Shown here: positions 52,052-60,868 of the stretch, piece after piece
Layout: each line of letters starts with the position of its first letter
How positions within the stretch are numbered: position 1 is the stretch's first letter
NCBI GenBank assembly: GCA_039920745.1
Contig: JBDSDD010000030.1
Location: 1-64,000 of the forward strand
Origin: Scleromatobacter sp039920745
GTDB taxonomy: Bacteria; Pseudomonadota; Gammaproteobacteria; Burkholderiales; Burkholderiaceae_C
Length of the DNA stretch: 64,000 nt
Direction of reading: 5' to 3'
The notes under the pieces: generated by a model
Told to the model about the DNA's origin: nothing
Database searches by the model: none
The model's input: only the letters and a program-made list of their open reading frames with translations
Position numbers and translations under genes: made by a program

Positions 52052-53401
52052 ATGAAAGCTCACGCAAGTTCCCCCACCGCACCCACCCCCACGCGCGCCG
52101 AGACCGAGGCCGACATCGACGTCGCTACCCTGATCGACCAGGCCCAGCGCCACGCGTTCGGCTACTTCGAGGCGACCACCGATGCGGTCAGCGGCCTCGT
52201 GCTCGACTCGACGCAGCCCGACAGCCCCTGCAGCATCGCCGGCGTGGGCATGGCGCTGACCGCCTACCCGATCGCGGTCGAGCGCGGGTGGATGACCCGG
52301 GCGCAGGGCGTATCCATCACGCTGAAGACGTTGCGCTTCCTTGCCGATGCCGACATGTCGGGCTCGCCCCGGTCCACGGGACATCGGGGCTTCTACTTCC
52401 ACTTCCTGGACATGCGCACCGGCACGCGCGCCTGGAAGAGCGAGTTGTCGAGCATCGACACCTCGTTCCTGATCGCCGGAGTCATCGCTGCCGCGGCCTA
52501 CTTCGACCGCTACACCGCGCACGAGGCCGAGATCCGCGCCGCCGCGACCCAGCTCGAAGAGCGCGTCGACTGGGCCTGGATGCGCAACAGCGACGGCGCG
52601 ATCTGCCATGGCTGGAAGCCCGAACGCGGCTTCCTGCGCTATCACTGGCGCGGCTACAACGAAGGCCTGCTGATGATGGCGATGGCGCTTGGCTCCAGGC
52701 ACCATGGCGTGCCGGTGTCGACCTGGGACGAGTGGCTGCAGGGCTACCGCTGGCGCCGCATCTACGGCCACGAGCACCTCGCCGCGGGGCCGCTGTTCAT
52801 CCACCAGTACTCGCACATGTGGATGGACTTGCGCGGCCTGCAGGACGCGTTCATGCGCGACCGCGGCATCGACTACTTCGAGAACAGCCGCCGCGCGACG
52901 CTGGTGCAGCGCGAATACGCGATCCGCAACCCGAAGCACTTCAAGGACTATGGCCACAACTGCTGGGGCCTGACCGCCAGCGACGGCCCGGGCCCGCGCG
53001 AGATCGTCGTCGACGGGCGCAAGCGCCGCTTGCTCGGCTACGCCGCCCGCGGCGCGCCTTACGGGCCGGACGACGGCACCGTCGCGCCGTGGGCCGCAGC
53101 GGCCTCGCTGCCGTTCGCGCCCGACGTCGTGCTCCCGATGATGCAGCACAGCGCCAGGACGGCGCGCGCGCATCCGAACGACCTGCCCGGGCGCTCGTTC
53201 AATCCGAGCTGGGTCGACGGCAAAGGCGCGCCCGGCTGGGTTTCGCCGTGGCGTTTCGCGCTCAGCAGCGGTCCGGTGGTCCTGATGCTCGAGAACTACC
53301 GCAGCGGCCTGCCCTGGTCGCTGATGCGCGGCAACGCGGCCATCCGGCGCGGGCTGGAGCAGGCGGACTTCCGGGGTGGATGGCTGTCCTCCCCGCCCTG
53401 A
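52052..53401 (+). CDS. Glycoamylase-like protein (PF10091-type, possible glucanase)
   Basis: A protein of 449 residues with no obvious signal peptide. The alpha/alpha-toroid of this family shows in QAQRHAFGYFEATTDAVSGL, GHRGFYFHFLDMRTGTRAWK, ELSSIDTSFLIAGVI, YNEGLLMMAMALGS and HNCWGLTASDGPG. These match the glucoamylase-like family that includes endo-beta-1,2-glucanases. Acidic candidates for catalysis are in SSIDTS and YNEG. Start 52052 is an ATG at the first homologous region; the frame is open from 51968. The substrate (cyclic or linear glucan) is an inference. Confidence 0.85.
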   Translation: MKAHASSPTAPTPTRAETEADIDVATLIDQAQRHAFGYFEATTDAVSGLVLDSTQPDSPCSIAGVGMALTAYPIAVERGWMTRAQGVSITLKTLRFLADADMSGSPRSTGHRGFYFHFLDMRTGTRAWKSELSSIDTSFLIAGVIAAAAYFDRYTAHEAEIRAAATQLEERVDWAWMRNSDGAICHGWKPERGFLRYHWRGYNEGLLMMAMALGSRHHGVPVSTWDEWLQGYRWRRIYGHEHLAAGPLFIHQYSHMWMDLRGLQDAFMRDRGIDYFENSRRATLVQREYAIRNPKHFKDYGHNCWGLTASDGPGPREIVVDGRKRRLLGYAARGAPYGPDDGTVAPWAAAASLPFAPDVVLPMMQHSARTARAHPNDLPGRSFNPSWVDGKGAPGWVSPWRFALSSGPVVLMLENYRSGLPWSLMRGNAAIRRGLEQADFRGGWLSSPP

Positions 53402-53572
53402 GCCCGCCCGCGCCAACGCCGCCATCCATTTGCATTCGATTCAGGGAACAAATCCTTGCGGGTCACCTCCAACCCCGACGACAGGGGTGGATCGACGCCG
53501 GTGAAGCCGCCACCCACCCTACGGCAGTCAAGCGATTGCAGGCGAATCGCAAGGCTGCCGCAAGACCTCACC

Positions 53573-53590
53573 TACATTTGTATAAATGTA
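53573..53590. promoter_or_regulatory. Perfect palindrome upstream of pal
   Basis: TACATTT-GTAT-AAATGTA, a perfect 7-base-pair inverted repeat 53 bases before the pal start. It contains TACATTTGTA, the TACAnnTGTA form bound by CopY/BlaI-type repressors in other bacteria; no such regulator is seen in this window. A similar element lies before the CLC gene. Confidence 0.5.
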
Positions 53591-53642
53591 TCTGTTATGG
53601 TCGAGTCATCATCGTCAACCGCCGCTCTGCGGCCCGCCTGCC

Positions 53643-54203
53643 ATGCAAGTCGCCTCCGCCCTCGTTCGCCTCATCACCGTCGCCGCCCCGGTCGCCACTG
53701 CGCTTGCGCTGGCAGCCTGCGCCAGCACCCCGGTCGCACCGCCCACGCCCGCCCCGGTCGTGACGGCCACATCCACGTCGACGACTGCCGCCCATGCGCC
53801 GGCGCCCATGGCCGCGCCATCGATGGCCACGCCGTTGGCCGCGTACCTCGATCCCAACAGCCTGGTCTCGCAGCAACGCAGCGTCTATTTCGCCTATGAC
53901 GAGTCGTCGTATCGCCCGCAGGACAAGGCCGTCATCGAACTGCAGGGCAACTACCTCGCGCAGCATCCGGACGTGCGAGTGAGCGTCTCCGGCAATACCG
54001 ACGAGCGCGGTGGCAGCGAATACAACCTCGCGCTCGGCCAACGCCGCGCGCAATCGGTCAAGGCGGCGTTGGGCCTGCTGGGCGTCAAGGACGCGCAGGT
54101 CGAAGCCGTCAGCTACGGCAAGGAAAAGCCCAAGGCCACAGGGCATGACGAAGCCGCATGGCAACAGAACCGCCGGGCCGACTTCCAGTATCCGAGCAAG
54201 TGA
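53643..54203 (+). CDS. pal: Peptidoglycan-associated lipoprotein (Pal/OmpA family)
   Basis: An outer-membrane lipoprotein of 186 residues. Lipobox LALAACAS at about 20-27, a Pro/Ala/Thr linker, then an OmpA-like peptidoglycan-binding domain: VYFAYDESSYRPQD, GNTDERGGSEYNLALGQRRA and EAAWQQNRRADFQY, the usual Pal ending. No tolA/B/Q/R genes adjoin, so this may be a second Pal-like protein rather than the Tol-Pal member. Two terminators follow, and a palindrome lies upstream. Confidence 0.88.
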   Translation: MQVASALVRLITVAAPVATALALAACASTPVAPPTPAPVVTATSTSTTAAHAPAPMAAPSMATPLAAYLDPNSLVSQQRSVYFAYDESSYRPQDKAVIELQGNYLAQHPDVRVSVSGNTDERGGSEYNLALGQRRAQSVKAALGLLGVKDAQVEAVSYGKEKPKATGHDEAAWQQNRRADFQYPSK

Positions 54204-54217
54204 TTCGAGTGTGTGTC

Positions 54218-54244
54218 GGCTGGCGTGTGGTGCGCCAGCCGTTT
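54218..54244 (+). terminator. Rho-independent terminator 1 after pal
   Basis: Stem GGCTGGCG / CGCCAGCC (8 base pairs) with a 7-base loop, followed by GTTTT. It lies 15 bases after the pal stop. Confidence 0.75.
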
Positions 54245-54270
54245 TCGGGAGCGCTGGGTTCACCTCAGCT

Positions 54271-54300
54271 TCGGACGCCTTCATGGGCGTCCGTTTTTTT
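54271..54300 (+). terminator. Rho-independent terminator 2 after pal
   Basis: Stem GGACGCC / GGCGTCC with a short loop, followed by G and seven T (54294-54300). It is the stronger of two tandem terminators and insulates the MarR gene. Confidence 0.88.
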
Positions 54301-54384
54301 GTGCGTTCCCATCACGCGGCGACGCGGCGCCCCTCCCTGAAACGGGTGACCGGTCACCACGGAGTCGCCATTTATCATCCGCGC

Positions 54385-54897
54385 ATGGTCTCTCGCATCA
54401 AGGCGTCCGCCGAGGACGCGCCTTCTTCCCTGGAACCCGACCAGGCCGCCGTCGCGGTGCTGCGCCAGTTCCGCCAGGTGTTCAACGCCGTCAAGTCTCA
54501 CTTCCAGCAAGTGGAGAAGACGGTGGGCATGGGCGGTGCGCAGGTGTGGGCGTTGAGCGTGGTGCGCGAGCAGCCAGGCATCGGCGTGGGCGCGCTGGCA
54601 AGGGCGATGTCCATCCACCAGTCCACCGCCAGCAACCTCGTGCGCACGCTGATCGAGCGAAAGATGGTGGTTGCCCTCAAGCAAGGCAGCGATCGACGCG
54701 CGGTGCAGTTGAACTTGCTGCCGGCCGGGGCCCGGATCCTCAAGATCGCACCAGGGCCGTTCGCCGGCCTGCTGCCCGATGCCCTGAAGTCGTTGCCGCC
54801 CGAGACGCTGGCACGCCTGCAGCAAGATCTCGGCGTGCTGATCGTCAGGATCGCCGCGGACGAAGCCGGGGCGTCTGTGTTGCTCTCCGAGATCTAG
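54385..54897 (+). CDS. MarR-family transcriptional regulator
   Basis: A protein of 170 residues. The winged helix is clear: VGALARAMSIHQSTASNLVR for the recognition helix region and SDRRAVQLNLLPAGARIL for the wing with the family's DRR. A -10-like TATCAT (54373-54378) lies only 6 bases before the ATG and no ribosome site is visible, so the transcript may be leaderless. Ligand and targets are unknown; no MarR-type target gene is adjacent. Confidence 0.92.
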   Translation: MVSRIKASAEDAPSSLEPDQAAVAVLRQFRQVFNAVKSHFQQVEKTVGMGGAQVWALSVVREQPGIGVGALARAMSIHQSTASNLVRTLIERKMVVALKQGSDRRAVQLNLLPAGARILKIAPGPFAGLLPDALKSLPPETLARLQQDLGVLIVRIAADEAGASVLLSEI

Positions 54898-54955
54898 GAC
54901 GCTGTGGCGCGCATCGCCCCGCCAGAGCGGTGGCCCGACACGGCGAGCGGGTGAA

Positions 54956-55189
54956 TCAGATCAGGTCGACACCGACAGCTTCGACGATGTCTTCGTCGAT
55001 CTCGGAATCGATCTCGTTGTCATAAGCCGCCAGGTCCTTCGCGCCGACCTTCGGGATCAGCGGGCGATCCAGCGGGCGGTAGACCTTGCGGTTCAAGCGG
55101 TTCAGGCGCTCCGAGCGCTCGACGGCCAACAGGATCGTCTCCGGGTCGGTCATCATGACGAACGGGTTCGAGAGGGTCGAGGCTTGCAT
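54956..55189 (-). CDS. Small acidic protein of unknown function
   Basis: A protein of 77 residues starting MQASTLSNPF, chosen because AGGAG lies 7 bases upstream; an in-frame ATG at 55240 is possible. The sequence has a short hydrophobic start (LSNPFVMMTDPETILLAV), a basic middle (ERLNRLNRKVYRPLDRPLIP) and a strongly acidic end (NEIDSEIDEDIVEAVG). No family recognised. The good ribosome site and typical codon use support a real gene. Confidence 0.65.
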   Translation of the reverse strand: MQASTLSNPFVMMTDPETILLAVERSERLNRLNRKVYRPLDRPLIPKVGAKDLAAYDNEIDSEIDEDIVEAVGVDLI

Positions 55190-55405
55190 GAACGTGCTCC
55201 TGGGTGTTTCGAGGACGAGGCCGCGAAAAAGCTGCTTCATTCCATGGCTGGAGTCTGGGCCTCGCCCCTTCGAATCTGTAGTCGGCCTGGCGCCAGACCG
55301 CGCGTCGGCGAACTTCCTACATGAGCGTCAGTGGCCGCAACGGCGCACTTGCGAAACTCGCAGGCCAAACACCGTTCTTTTCGAGCATTCGACCTGGTCA
55401 GGGAC

Positions 55406-56092
55406 TCAAGGAAACGGGCCGAGCGCTTCCATCACGCGGCCGTAGTCGAAGCGATCGAAGTCGACGAGCACGGGCCGCCGGTGGCGCCGGGTCTCCGAGC
55501 GCCGCGGGCCCTTGACCCGCCAGTCCACGATGTCGCCCGTCAGGACGTTGACGCTCTCGCCGTGATCGTCGCGCGGCCCGTCGTTGATTCCGTCGGCAAC
55601 TTCCAGGCCGACCAGTCGCAGGTGGCCGTCACGCCACATGAACTTGAACGTTTCGTGCCAGCGGCGGCTGTACCCGCTCGCGCCGTCGCGGTCGAGCATC
55701 AGCATCTGGCCCTTGATCGACACGCTCTCGAAGCAGCCGCCGTCGATCGGCAGGTCCTGCGTGACGCCCGCAAAGGAGAAACGGCCGTCCGGCTTGCCGC
55801 GAAAGACGGCGACTTGCGGGATCTTGTCGGGGTTGTTGCGCATCGGGTCGCCGAGTACCGCAGCCAGGTCCACAATTCCGTCGCCGTCGAGATCGCCCAT
55901 CGCCCAGCTCGATGGATCGACGAAGCGCTCGGGGAAGCGCAGCCGAACCGCCTCCACCGCAGCGCGCGGCGGCGCCGCGGGCCTGGAAGGCGCCGCCCCG
56001 GCCGCGGTCGCGCACGACACCAGCAGGCCAACGCACACGCCCCGGATTCCGTTCGTCCATGCCAATCCGCACTCCTCGTCGTTGCCCCTCAT
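55406..56092 (-). CDS. Secreted FG-GAP/VCBS-like protein
   Basis: A protein of 228 residues. A signal segment (GIRGVCVGLLVSCATAAGAA) precedes PSSWAMGDLDGDGIVDLAAV, an FG-GAP/VCBS calcium-binding motif, and the chain continues as beta-rich sequence (VAVFRGKPDGRFSFAGVTQD). Only one full repeat is obvious, so it is shorter than integrin-like proteins. Function unknown, secreted or periplasmic. The start at 56092 is the ATG nearest the signal; the frame is open much further upstream. Confidence 0.75.
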   Translation of the reverse strand: MRGNDEECGLAWTNGIRGVCVGLLVSCATAAGAAPSRPAAPPRAAVEAVRLRFPERFVDPSSWAMGDLDGDGIVDLAAVLGDPMRNNPDKIPQVAVFRGKPDGRFSFAGVTQDLPIDGGCFESVSIKGQMLMLDRDGASGYSRRWHETFKFMWRDGHLRLVGLEVADGINDGPRDDHGESVNVLTGDIVDWRVKGPRRSETRRHRRPVLVDFDRFDYGRVMEALGPFP

Positions 56093-56227
56093 GAGACGTG
56101 ACGATAAGCGGCTTGTGGATCGCAGCGCGCCGCGACGTTGCCCGCCTGCATCCGAGCGTTGCGTCAGCGCGTCTTGCGCTGCATGCCGCGTCGGGCAGAC
56201 TTGCGACGCCGAAGATTGCACGCCACG

Positions 56228-56827
56228 ATGGACCCCATCCCTCACCCGCCTCTCGTCATGATCCAGCTGACCACCGCCCGCCTGCGCCTCGAACCGATCA
56301 CCGGCCATCACCTGGACGCGATGAACGCCATGAACTCGGACCCCGAGGTCATGCGCTACCTGTCCGGCAAGCCCGAGTCCCGCGCGGAGACGATGGCAGT
56401 CATCGAGCGCATCCAGGCGCGCTGGGCCGACACCGGCTATTCCTGGTGGGCGGCCATGGCGCTCGACACCGGCGAGCTGGTCGGCGCCGGCGCCCTGCAG
56501 AACCTGCGGCGCGAGATGACGCTGCTGCCCGACCCGAGCTGCCCGCTGGAGATGGGCTGGCGCCTGAGCCGCGCTCACTGGGGCCGCGGCCTGGCCAGCG
56601 AACTCGCCATCGCGATCCGCGACTTCGCGTTCGAGACCCAGGCAGCGGACGAACTGCTGGCGGTCTGCGACCCCGACAACACCGCGTCGGCCGCCGTCAT
56701 GCAACGCATCGGCATGCAGCCCCAGGGCCTGCAGCACTGGTACGGCAAGGAGTTGACGACCTACCGGATCACGGCGCCGCAGTGGCGCGCGCACGCGGCC
56801 GCGCGTGACGCGACGCCCGCACGCTGA
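56228..56827 (+). CDS. GNAT-family N-acetyltransferase (RimJ/RimL-like)
   Basis: A protein of about 199 residues (189 if the ATG at 56258 is used). LTTARLRLEPITGHHLDAMN is the usual opening of the RimJ/RimL-type group, and MGWRLSRAHWGRGLASELA is acetyl-CoA motif A (here HWGRGLA for the RGxG/A loop). NTASAAVMQRIGMQ is the late conserved stretch. Substrates of this group include ribosomal proteins, antibiotics and small amines, so none is assigned. Confidence 0.88.
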   Translation: MDPIPHPPLVMIQLTTARLRLEPITGHHLDAMNAMNSDPEVMRYLSGKPESRAETMAVIERIQARWADTGYSWWAAMALDTGELVGAGALQNLRREMTLLPDPSCPLEMGWRLSRAHWGRGLASELAIAIRDFAFETQAADELLAVCDPDNTASAAVMQRIGMQPQGLQHWYGKELTTYRITAPQWRAHAAARDATPAR

Positions 56828-57134
56828 GCGCGCACGCCGGCGAGACTGGTGGTTGTGGCGGTGGCGGGCCGCCCTGGACGCGTGCGCGGTACCTCAGACT
56901 GCGCCGCATGTCGATCCGATCCGGGGTGAAGGCTCCGACCCGCAGCGCTACAACCTGGTTTCGATTTAGGCGCGCGCCGAGGTGCTGTCGGGGCGCAGCC
57001 AGGTTTCGGGTGCGCTGTCCTTGCTCGTCGACTCCAGACCCACATGCGCCCCGGTTGGTCGATGCATGCCCTTAACATCGCCGACACGCCCCGGCGCTCG
57101 CGCCGGCCTCCCCCGGCTCCTGAAACGGCAGCTC
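56828..57134. other. Intergenic region before the erythromycin-esterase-like gene
   Basis: 307 bases with no convincing gene or terminator. One frame ends in the short peptide SDPQRYNLVSI and a stop at 56967-56969; it is too short to assign. The promoter of the downstream gene probably lies near 57060-57090, but no clear -35/-10 pair could be set. Confidence 0.4.
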
Positions 57135-58586
57135 ATGATCACCCGTCTCGCGTATTGCTGCGCAGCATCGACTCGATGCGCGCTCGCCCTGCTGCTGGCC
57201 ATCGGCCTGGGTTCGCGCGGGGCCGCGCAGACGGCGCCAGCCGTCGAGCCTGACGACGCGGCCGCCATTGCGTGGCTGCGCACCGCTGCCCACCCGTTCA
57301 TCGATTCGACGCTCGACCGAGACGCCGCCGATGCGCTGCTGCAGGCGCTGGGCGATGCGCGCGTCTACGGGATCGGCGAGGCGACGCATGGCGACCACCA
57401 GGACCAGAGTTTCAAGGTCTCGGCGATCAAGGCGCTCGTCATGGCCGGCCGCATCGACACGCTGGCGCTCGAATGCAATCGCCTGGCGGCCAGCGGCTTC
57501 GACGCCTACGCCCAGGGCGGCACCGGCGACCTGGTGGCGCTGATCCGCGACCGGAGTTTCTTCCGCACCTGGCAGAACGACGAGTTCGCCGGACTGATCC
57601 TGTGGCTGCGGGCCTGGAACGCCACCGCGGCGCATCGGGTGCGCGTGATCGGCGTCGACAACCAGGACGCCAACCGCGACATCCGCGTCGCGCTCGACTT
57701 CATCCGCGCGCGCGATCCCGGCCTGTACGCGACCCTCTCGGTGCCGTTGAAGCCGATGCTCACGACGCAGGCCCAGGGCATGAAGTTCTACAAATGGGTC
57801 GTCGCGACGCCCAAGCCTGCCTACGACGCAGCAACGCGGGGCGTGCTGGCCGTCGGCGCGGTGCTGGAGACCCAGCGCCGTGCCTGGAGTCGCCTGCCGG
57901 GCTACGACGACGCCGCGTATTCGGCCCGCGTCGCGTACCAGGGCCTGCACCAGTTCGATCTCGAGGCTGGCAACCCGGACGTCGACCTGTCCGGTCAGTC
58001 CGCCGAATACAACAATCGCCGCGACGTCGCGATGGCCGCCAACCTCGTCGCCTTCACCGAAGGCCATCGGGCGGCCTTGTGGGCGCACGACATGCACGTG
58101 CTCGGCGGCCTCGACCCGGGCATCGTCGCCCAGGGCTACGTCACGATGGGCAGCGAACTGCGGCGCAGCCTCGGGACGGCCTATGTCAGCGTCGGCTTCG
58201 CCTGGTCGGAGGGCAGCTTCAACGCGGTGACGACGGCCATGGCCACGAGCGGCGCCCTGACCAGCCTGCCGGACTGGGTGCCCCAGACCGCGCCCAACCA
58301 GCGCGCCGACGATCTCGGCCGTGTGCTGGCCGAGGTGGGCCCGCCGCGCTTCTGGGTCGACCTGCGGCGCGTCCCGCCCGACCAGGCCTGGAGCACGCGG
58401 CCGATGTACCGCGGTTGGAGTGGCGCCACCTTCAACGCCAAGCAATGGCAGGCCGACCCGAGCGACCGCATCGGCCTGGTGCCGAGCCACGACGTGTTGG
58501 TGTACTTCCACACGATCACGCCCTCGGGGATGTGGCCCCGGCTGCCCGCAGCGGCGGACGCCAGGCCGCCCAGTGTGGCTCACTGA
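57135..58586 (+). CDS. Secreted erythromycin-esterase-family protein
   Basis: A protein of 483 residues with a signal peptide ending near SRGAAQ. The Ere signature GEATHGDHQDQ (about residues 80-90), RVIGVDNQDANRDIR and ALWAHDMHVLGG supply the His and Glu/Asp residues of the EreA-type active site (Tiki superfamily). Family members include true macrolide esterases and many proteins of unknown substrate, so resistance should not be assumed. The start at 57135 lies just before the signal; an upstream frame runs to 56982. Confidence 0.9.
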   Translation: MITRLAYCCAASTRCALALLLAIGLGSRGAAQTAPAVEPDDAAAIAWLRTAAHPFIDSTLDRDAADALLQALGDARVYGIGEATHGDHQDQSFKVSAIKALVMAGRIDTLALECNRLAASGFDAYAQGGTGDLVALIRDRSFFRTWQNDEFAGLILWLRAWNATAAHRVRVIGVDNQDANRDIRVALDFIRARDPGLYATLSVPLKPMLTTQAQGMKFYKWVVATPKPAYDAATRGVLAVGAVLETQRRAWSRLPGYDDAAYSARVAYQGLHQFDLEAGNPDVDLSGQSAEYNNRRDVAMAANLVAFTEGHRAALWAHDMHVLGGLDPGIVAQGYVTMGSELRRSLGTAYVSVGFAWSEGSFNAVTTAMATSGALTSLPDWVPQTAPNQRADDLGRVLAEVGPPRFWVDLRRVPPDQAWSTRPMYRGWSGATFNAKQWQADPSDRIGLVPSHDVLVYFHTITPSGMWPRLPAAADARPPSVAH

Positions 58587-58726
58587 ATCGGCGTGTGGCG
58601 GTCGCTGCGGGGGCGGTCGAGACGATGAAACTCGGACGTTGCGTCATGGGAAAAGTCCTGGCCGGATTCGATTGATTGTCAACGAGCAGGAGCCGATGGC
58701 GCTGGACCCGTACCCGGCGAGGACGA

Positions 58727-59377
58727 CTACTTCGCCGCGACGCCCGGCTTCAATCGCGCCGCCAGCTTCTCCCGTCCGGCGCTCCCCGCGAACGCAGACG
58801 CGTCCATGCCCAGGTCGTTCTTCGCGGTGCGATCGGCGCCGGCCGCGAGCAAGGCGTCAACCGCCTCCTCGTTGCCGTAGCGCGCGGCCATCATCAGCGG
58901 CGTCGAGCCATTGGGCGAGCGGGCTTCCAGGAGCGCGCCCTTGCCCAGCAGCAGCTTGACGATGGCCGCGCTGCCGCCGGTGGCCGCGTAGTGCAGCGGC
59001 GACCAGCCGTCCTTGTTGACCGAGGCGCCGTGCGCCACCAGCGCGCTGGCGGCGTCGACCTCGGCCTTGAGCGCGGCCATCATCAGCGGCGTCTCGCCGG
59101 CGTGGTTGCGCACGTCGACCTGGATGCCCTTGGCGTCCCACAGCAGCTTGGCGACCTTCAGCGACTCGCCCTGCAGCGCAACCATCAGCGCCGGCTGGCC
59201 ATGCGGGTCGAGCTGGTTCGGGTCCAGGCCGGCGGCGAGCATGCGCGAGACGGCGTCGGCGTTGTCGACGTTGACGGCGCGAAAGAAGTCGACGCTGTCG
59301 AAGGTGGTGGCCGAGGCCGTGCAGGCCCACAGGGTGGCGGCCGCGACGATGGCCCACGGGCGAAGACGAAAGGACAT
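58727..59377 (-). CDS. Secreted ankyrin-repeat protein
   Basis: A protein of 216 residues. Signal peptide to about CTASA, then four to five ankyrin repeats: DNADAVSRMLAAGLDPNQLD, HGQPALMVALQG, AGETPLMMAALKAEVDAASA, DGWSPLHYAATGGSAAIVKL and NGSTPLMMAARYGNEEAVDA. It is a periplasmic protein-binding module; the partner is unknown. The start at 59377 has GAGAG 8 bases upstream and begins the signal. An in-frame ATG at 59428 overlaps the stop of the TatD-type gene, so the two may be coupled. Confidence 0.92.
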   Translation of the reverse strand: MSFRLRPWAIVAAATLWACTASATTFDSVDFFRAVNVDNADAVSRMLAAGLDPNQLDPHGQPALMVALQGESLKVAKLLWDAKGIQVDVRNHAGETPLMMAALKAEVDAASALVAHGASVNKDGWSPLHYAATGGSAAIVKLLLGKGALLEARSPNGSTPLMMAARYGNEEAVDALLAAGADRTAKNDLGMDASAFAGSAGREKLAARLKPGVAAK

Positions 59378-59424
59378 GGTGTGATCTCTCAGTTGCTGGC
59401 GCGACGAAACCGCTTCTGGCTGAC

Positions 59425-60231
59425 TCACGCTGGCTCAGGCACTGTCACACGGAATAGTTGCTCGAAGTTTAAGCGCGTTGCATCCGCCACGGTATTGACC
59501 GGCACGCCCTTGAGCTCGGCGACCAGGTGCGCGACATGCGGCACCCACGCGGGCGTGTTGGTCTTGCCGCGGTGCGGCACCGGGGCCAGGTACGGGCTGT
59601 CGGTCTCGATCAGGCAGCGATCCAGGGGCACGTAGCGCGCCACCGCGCGCAGTTCGGCCGCGGTCTTGAACGTGAGGATGCCGGAAAACGAGATGTGGAA
59701 GCCCAGGTCGAGGGCGGCGCGCGCCACGTCCATCGACTCCGTGAAGCAATGGAACACGCCCCGCGGCGCGGCGCCCTTGCCTGCACTGGCCCCTTCGTCG
59801 CGCAGCACGGCGAGCGTGTCGTCGCTGGCCTGGCGCGTGTGGATGACCAGCGGCAGGTCCGCGCGGCAACCGGCGCGAATGTGCACGCGAAAGCGCTCGC
59901 GCTGCCATTCCATGTCCGCGATCGACCGGCCTTCGAGGCGAAAGTAGTCGAGCCCGGTCTCGCCGATCGCGATCACGCGCGAGCGCGACGCCCAGTCGCA
60001 GAGGGTCTCGACATCGGGCTCGGTCATGCCCTCGGTATCGGGATGCACGCCGACGCTGGCCCACAGGTTGGCGTGCGCCAGCGCCAGCGCGTGCACCGAC
60101 TCGAACTCTTCCATGCTGGTGCAGATGCACAGCGCGCCGCCGACGTCGGCCGCGCGCATGTCCGCGAGGATGGCGTCCAGGCGCTGGTTCAGCTCCGGGA
60201 ACGCGAGATGGCAGTGGGAGTCGACGTACAT
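59425..60231 (-). CDS. TatD-family metal-dependent hydrolase
   Basis: A protein of 268 residues. All metal ligands of the TatD/YcfH group are present: SHCHL (two His), IGETGLDYF (Glu), LPLVIHTRQ (His), VFHCFTES (His) and IETDSPYL (Asp). TatD enzymes are Mg2+-dependent 3'-5' exonucleases or D-aminoacyl-related hydrolases. It follows pilZ, the usual order in Burkholderiales (holB-pilZ-tatD). Confidence 0.95.
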   Translation of the reverse strand: MYVDSHCHLAFPELNQRLDAILADMRAADVGGALCICTSMEEFESVHALALAHANLWASVGVHPDTEGMTEPDVETLCDWASRSRVIAIGETGLDYFRLEGRSIADMEWQRERFRVHIRAGCRADLPLVIHTRQASDDTLAVLRDEGASAGKGAAPRGVFHCFTESMDVARAALDLGFHISFSGILTFKTAAELRAVARYVPLDRCLIETDSPYLAPVPHRGKTNTPAWVPHVAHLVAELKGVPVNTVADATRLNFEQLFRVTVPEPA

Positions 60232-60274
60232 GGAGGATGGGGGCCAGCGGACCCCGTTTCCGGGCCCGCGAGGC

Positions 60275-60661
60275 TCAGATCGTCTGGGTCGGCTTGGACG
60301 ACGAGATGGACGTGCCCAGCACTTCCTCGATGCGAATGCGCAGCAGGCGCGTCTTCTCGTCCACCGGAAAGCGAACCCCGACGCCCTGCGTGCGGCCGCC
60401 CGGCGCGTTGGGCGGCGTCAGCCAGCCCACCTTGCCCGCCACCGGGTAGCGCTGCGGGTCGCCCGGCAGCGTGAGCAGCAGGTAGATGTCGTCGCCCAAC
60501 TGGTAGTCGCGCGTGGTGGGCACGAACAGCCCGCCCTCGGTGAAGATGGGCATGTAGGCCGCATAGAGCGCGCCCTTCTCGCGAAAGACGAGTTGGATGA
60601 CGCTGGGCCGCGTGGAAGCCGGCGGCGGCGACGGCATCACTGAATTCGGTTCATCTGGCAT
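60275..60661 (-). CDS. pilZ: PilZ-domain protein, type IV pilus-associated
   Basis: A protein of 128 residues. The C-terminal 100 residues form a PilZ fold (VIQLVFREKGALYAAYMPIF, GLFVPTTRDYQLGDDIYLLL, GVGVRFPVDE). The N-terminal c-di-GMP motif RxxxR and the later DxSxxG are not visible, as in the founding PilZ of type IV pili, which does not bind c-di-GMP well. It lies 43 bases upstream of the TatD-type gene. The usual upstream holB is absent; a divergent hydrolase gene is there instead. Confidence 0.85.
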   Translation of the reverse strand: MPDEPNSVMPSPPPASTRPSVIQLVFREKGALYAAYMPIFTEGGLFVPTTRDYQLGDDIYLLLTLPGDPQRYPVAGKVGWLTPPNAPGGRTQGVGVRFPVDEKTRLLRIRIEEVLGTSISSSKPTQTI

Positions 60662-60868
60662 CGTGGCACCAGTGTAGCCAGCTTTCGCGGGGCCATGCGG
60701 CGCAGCAGCGATCAGTTACCGGCCGCTTTTCCAACGGCTGCGCAGCGCGCGCCGTGCTTCGTCGGTCAGGCAGCACGGTCACCCCTGGTGCGATGCGGCT
60801 TCATGGGCTCGCGATATCCTCGTCCCCCTCGCCGGCAGGCCGGTGGCCACCTCTACAGGATCATTGCA

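Noticed and set aside
56829..56969. Short frame ending SDPQRYNLVSI
   Set aside because: Looks like a protein end but is too short and has no start; no family can be named.
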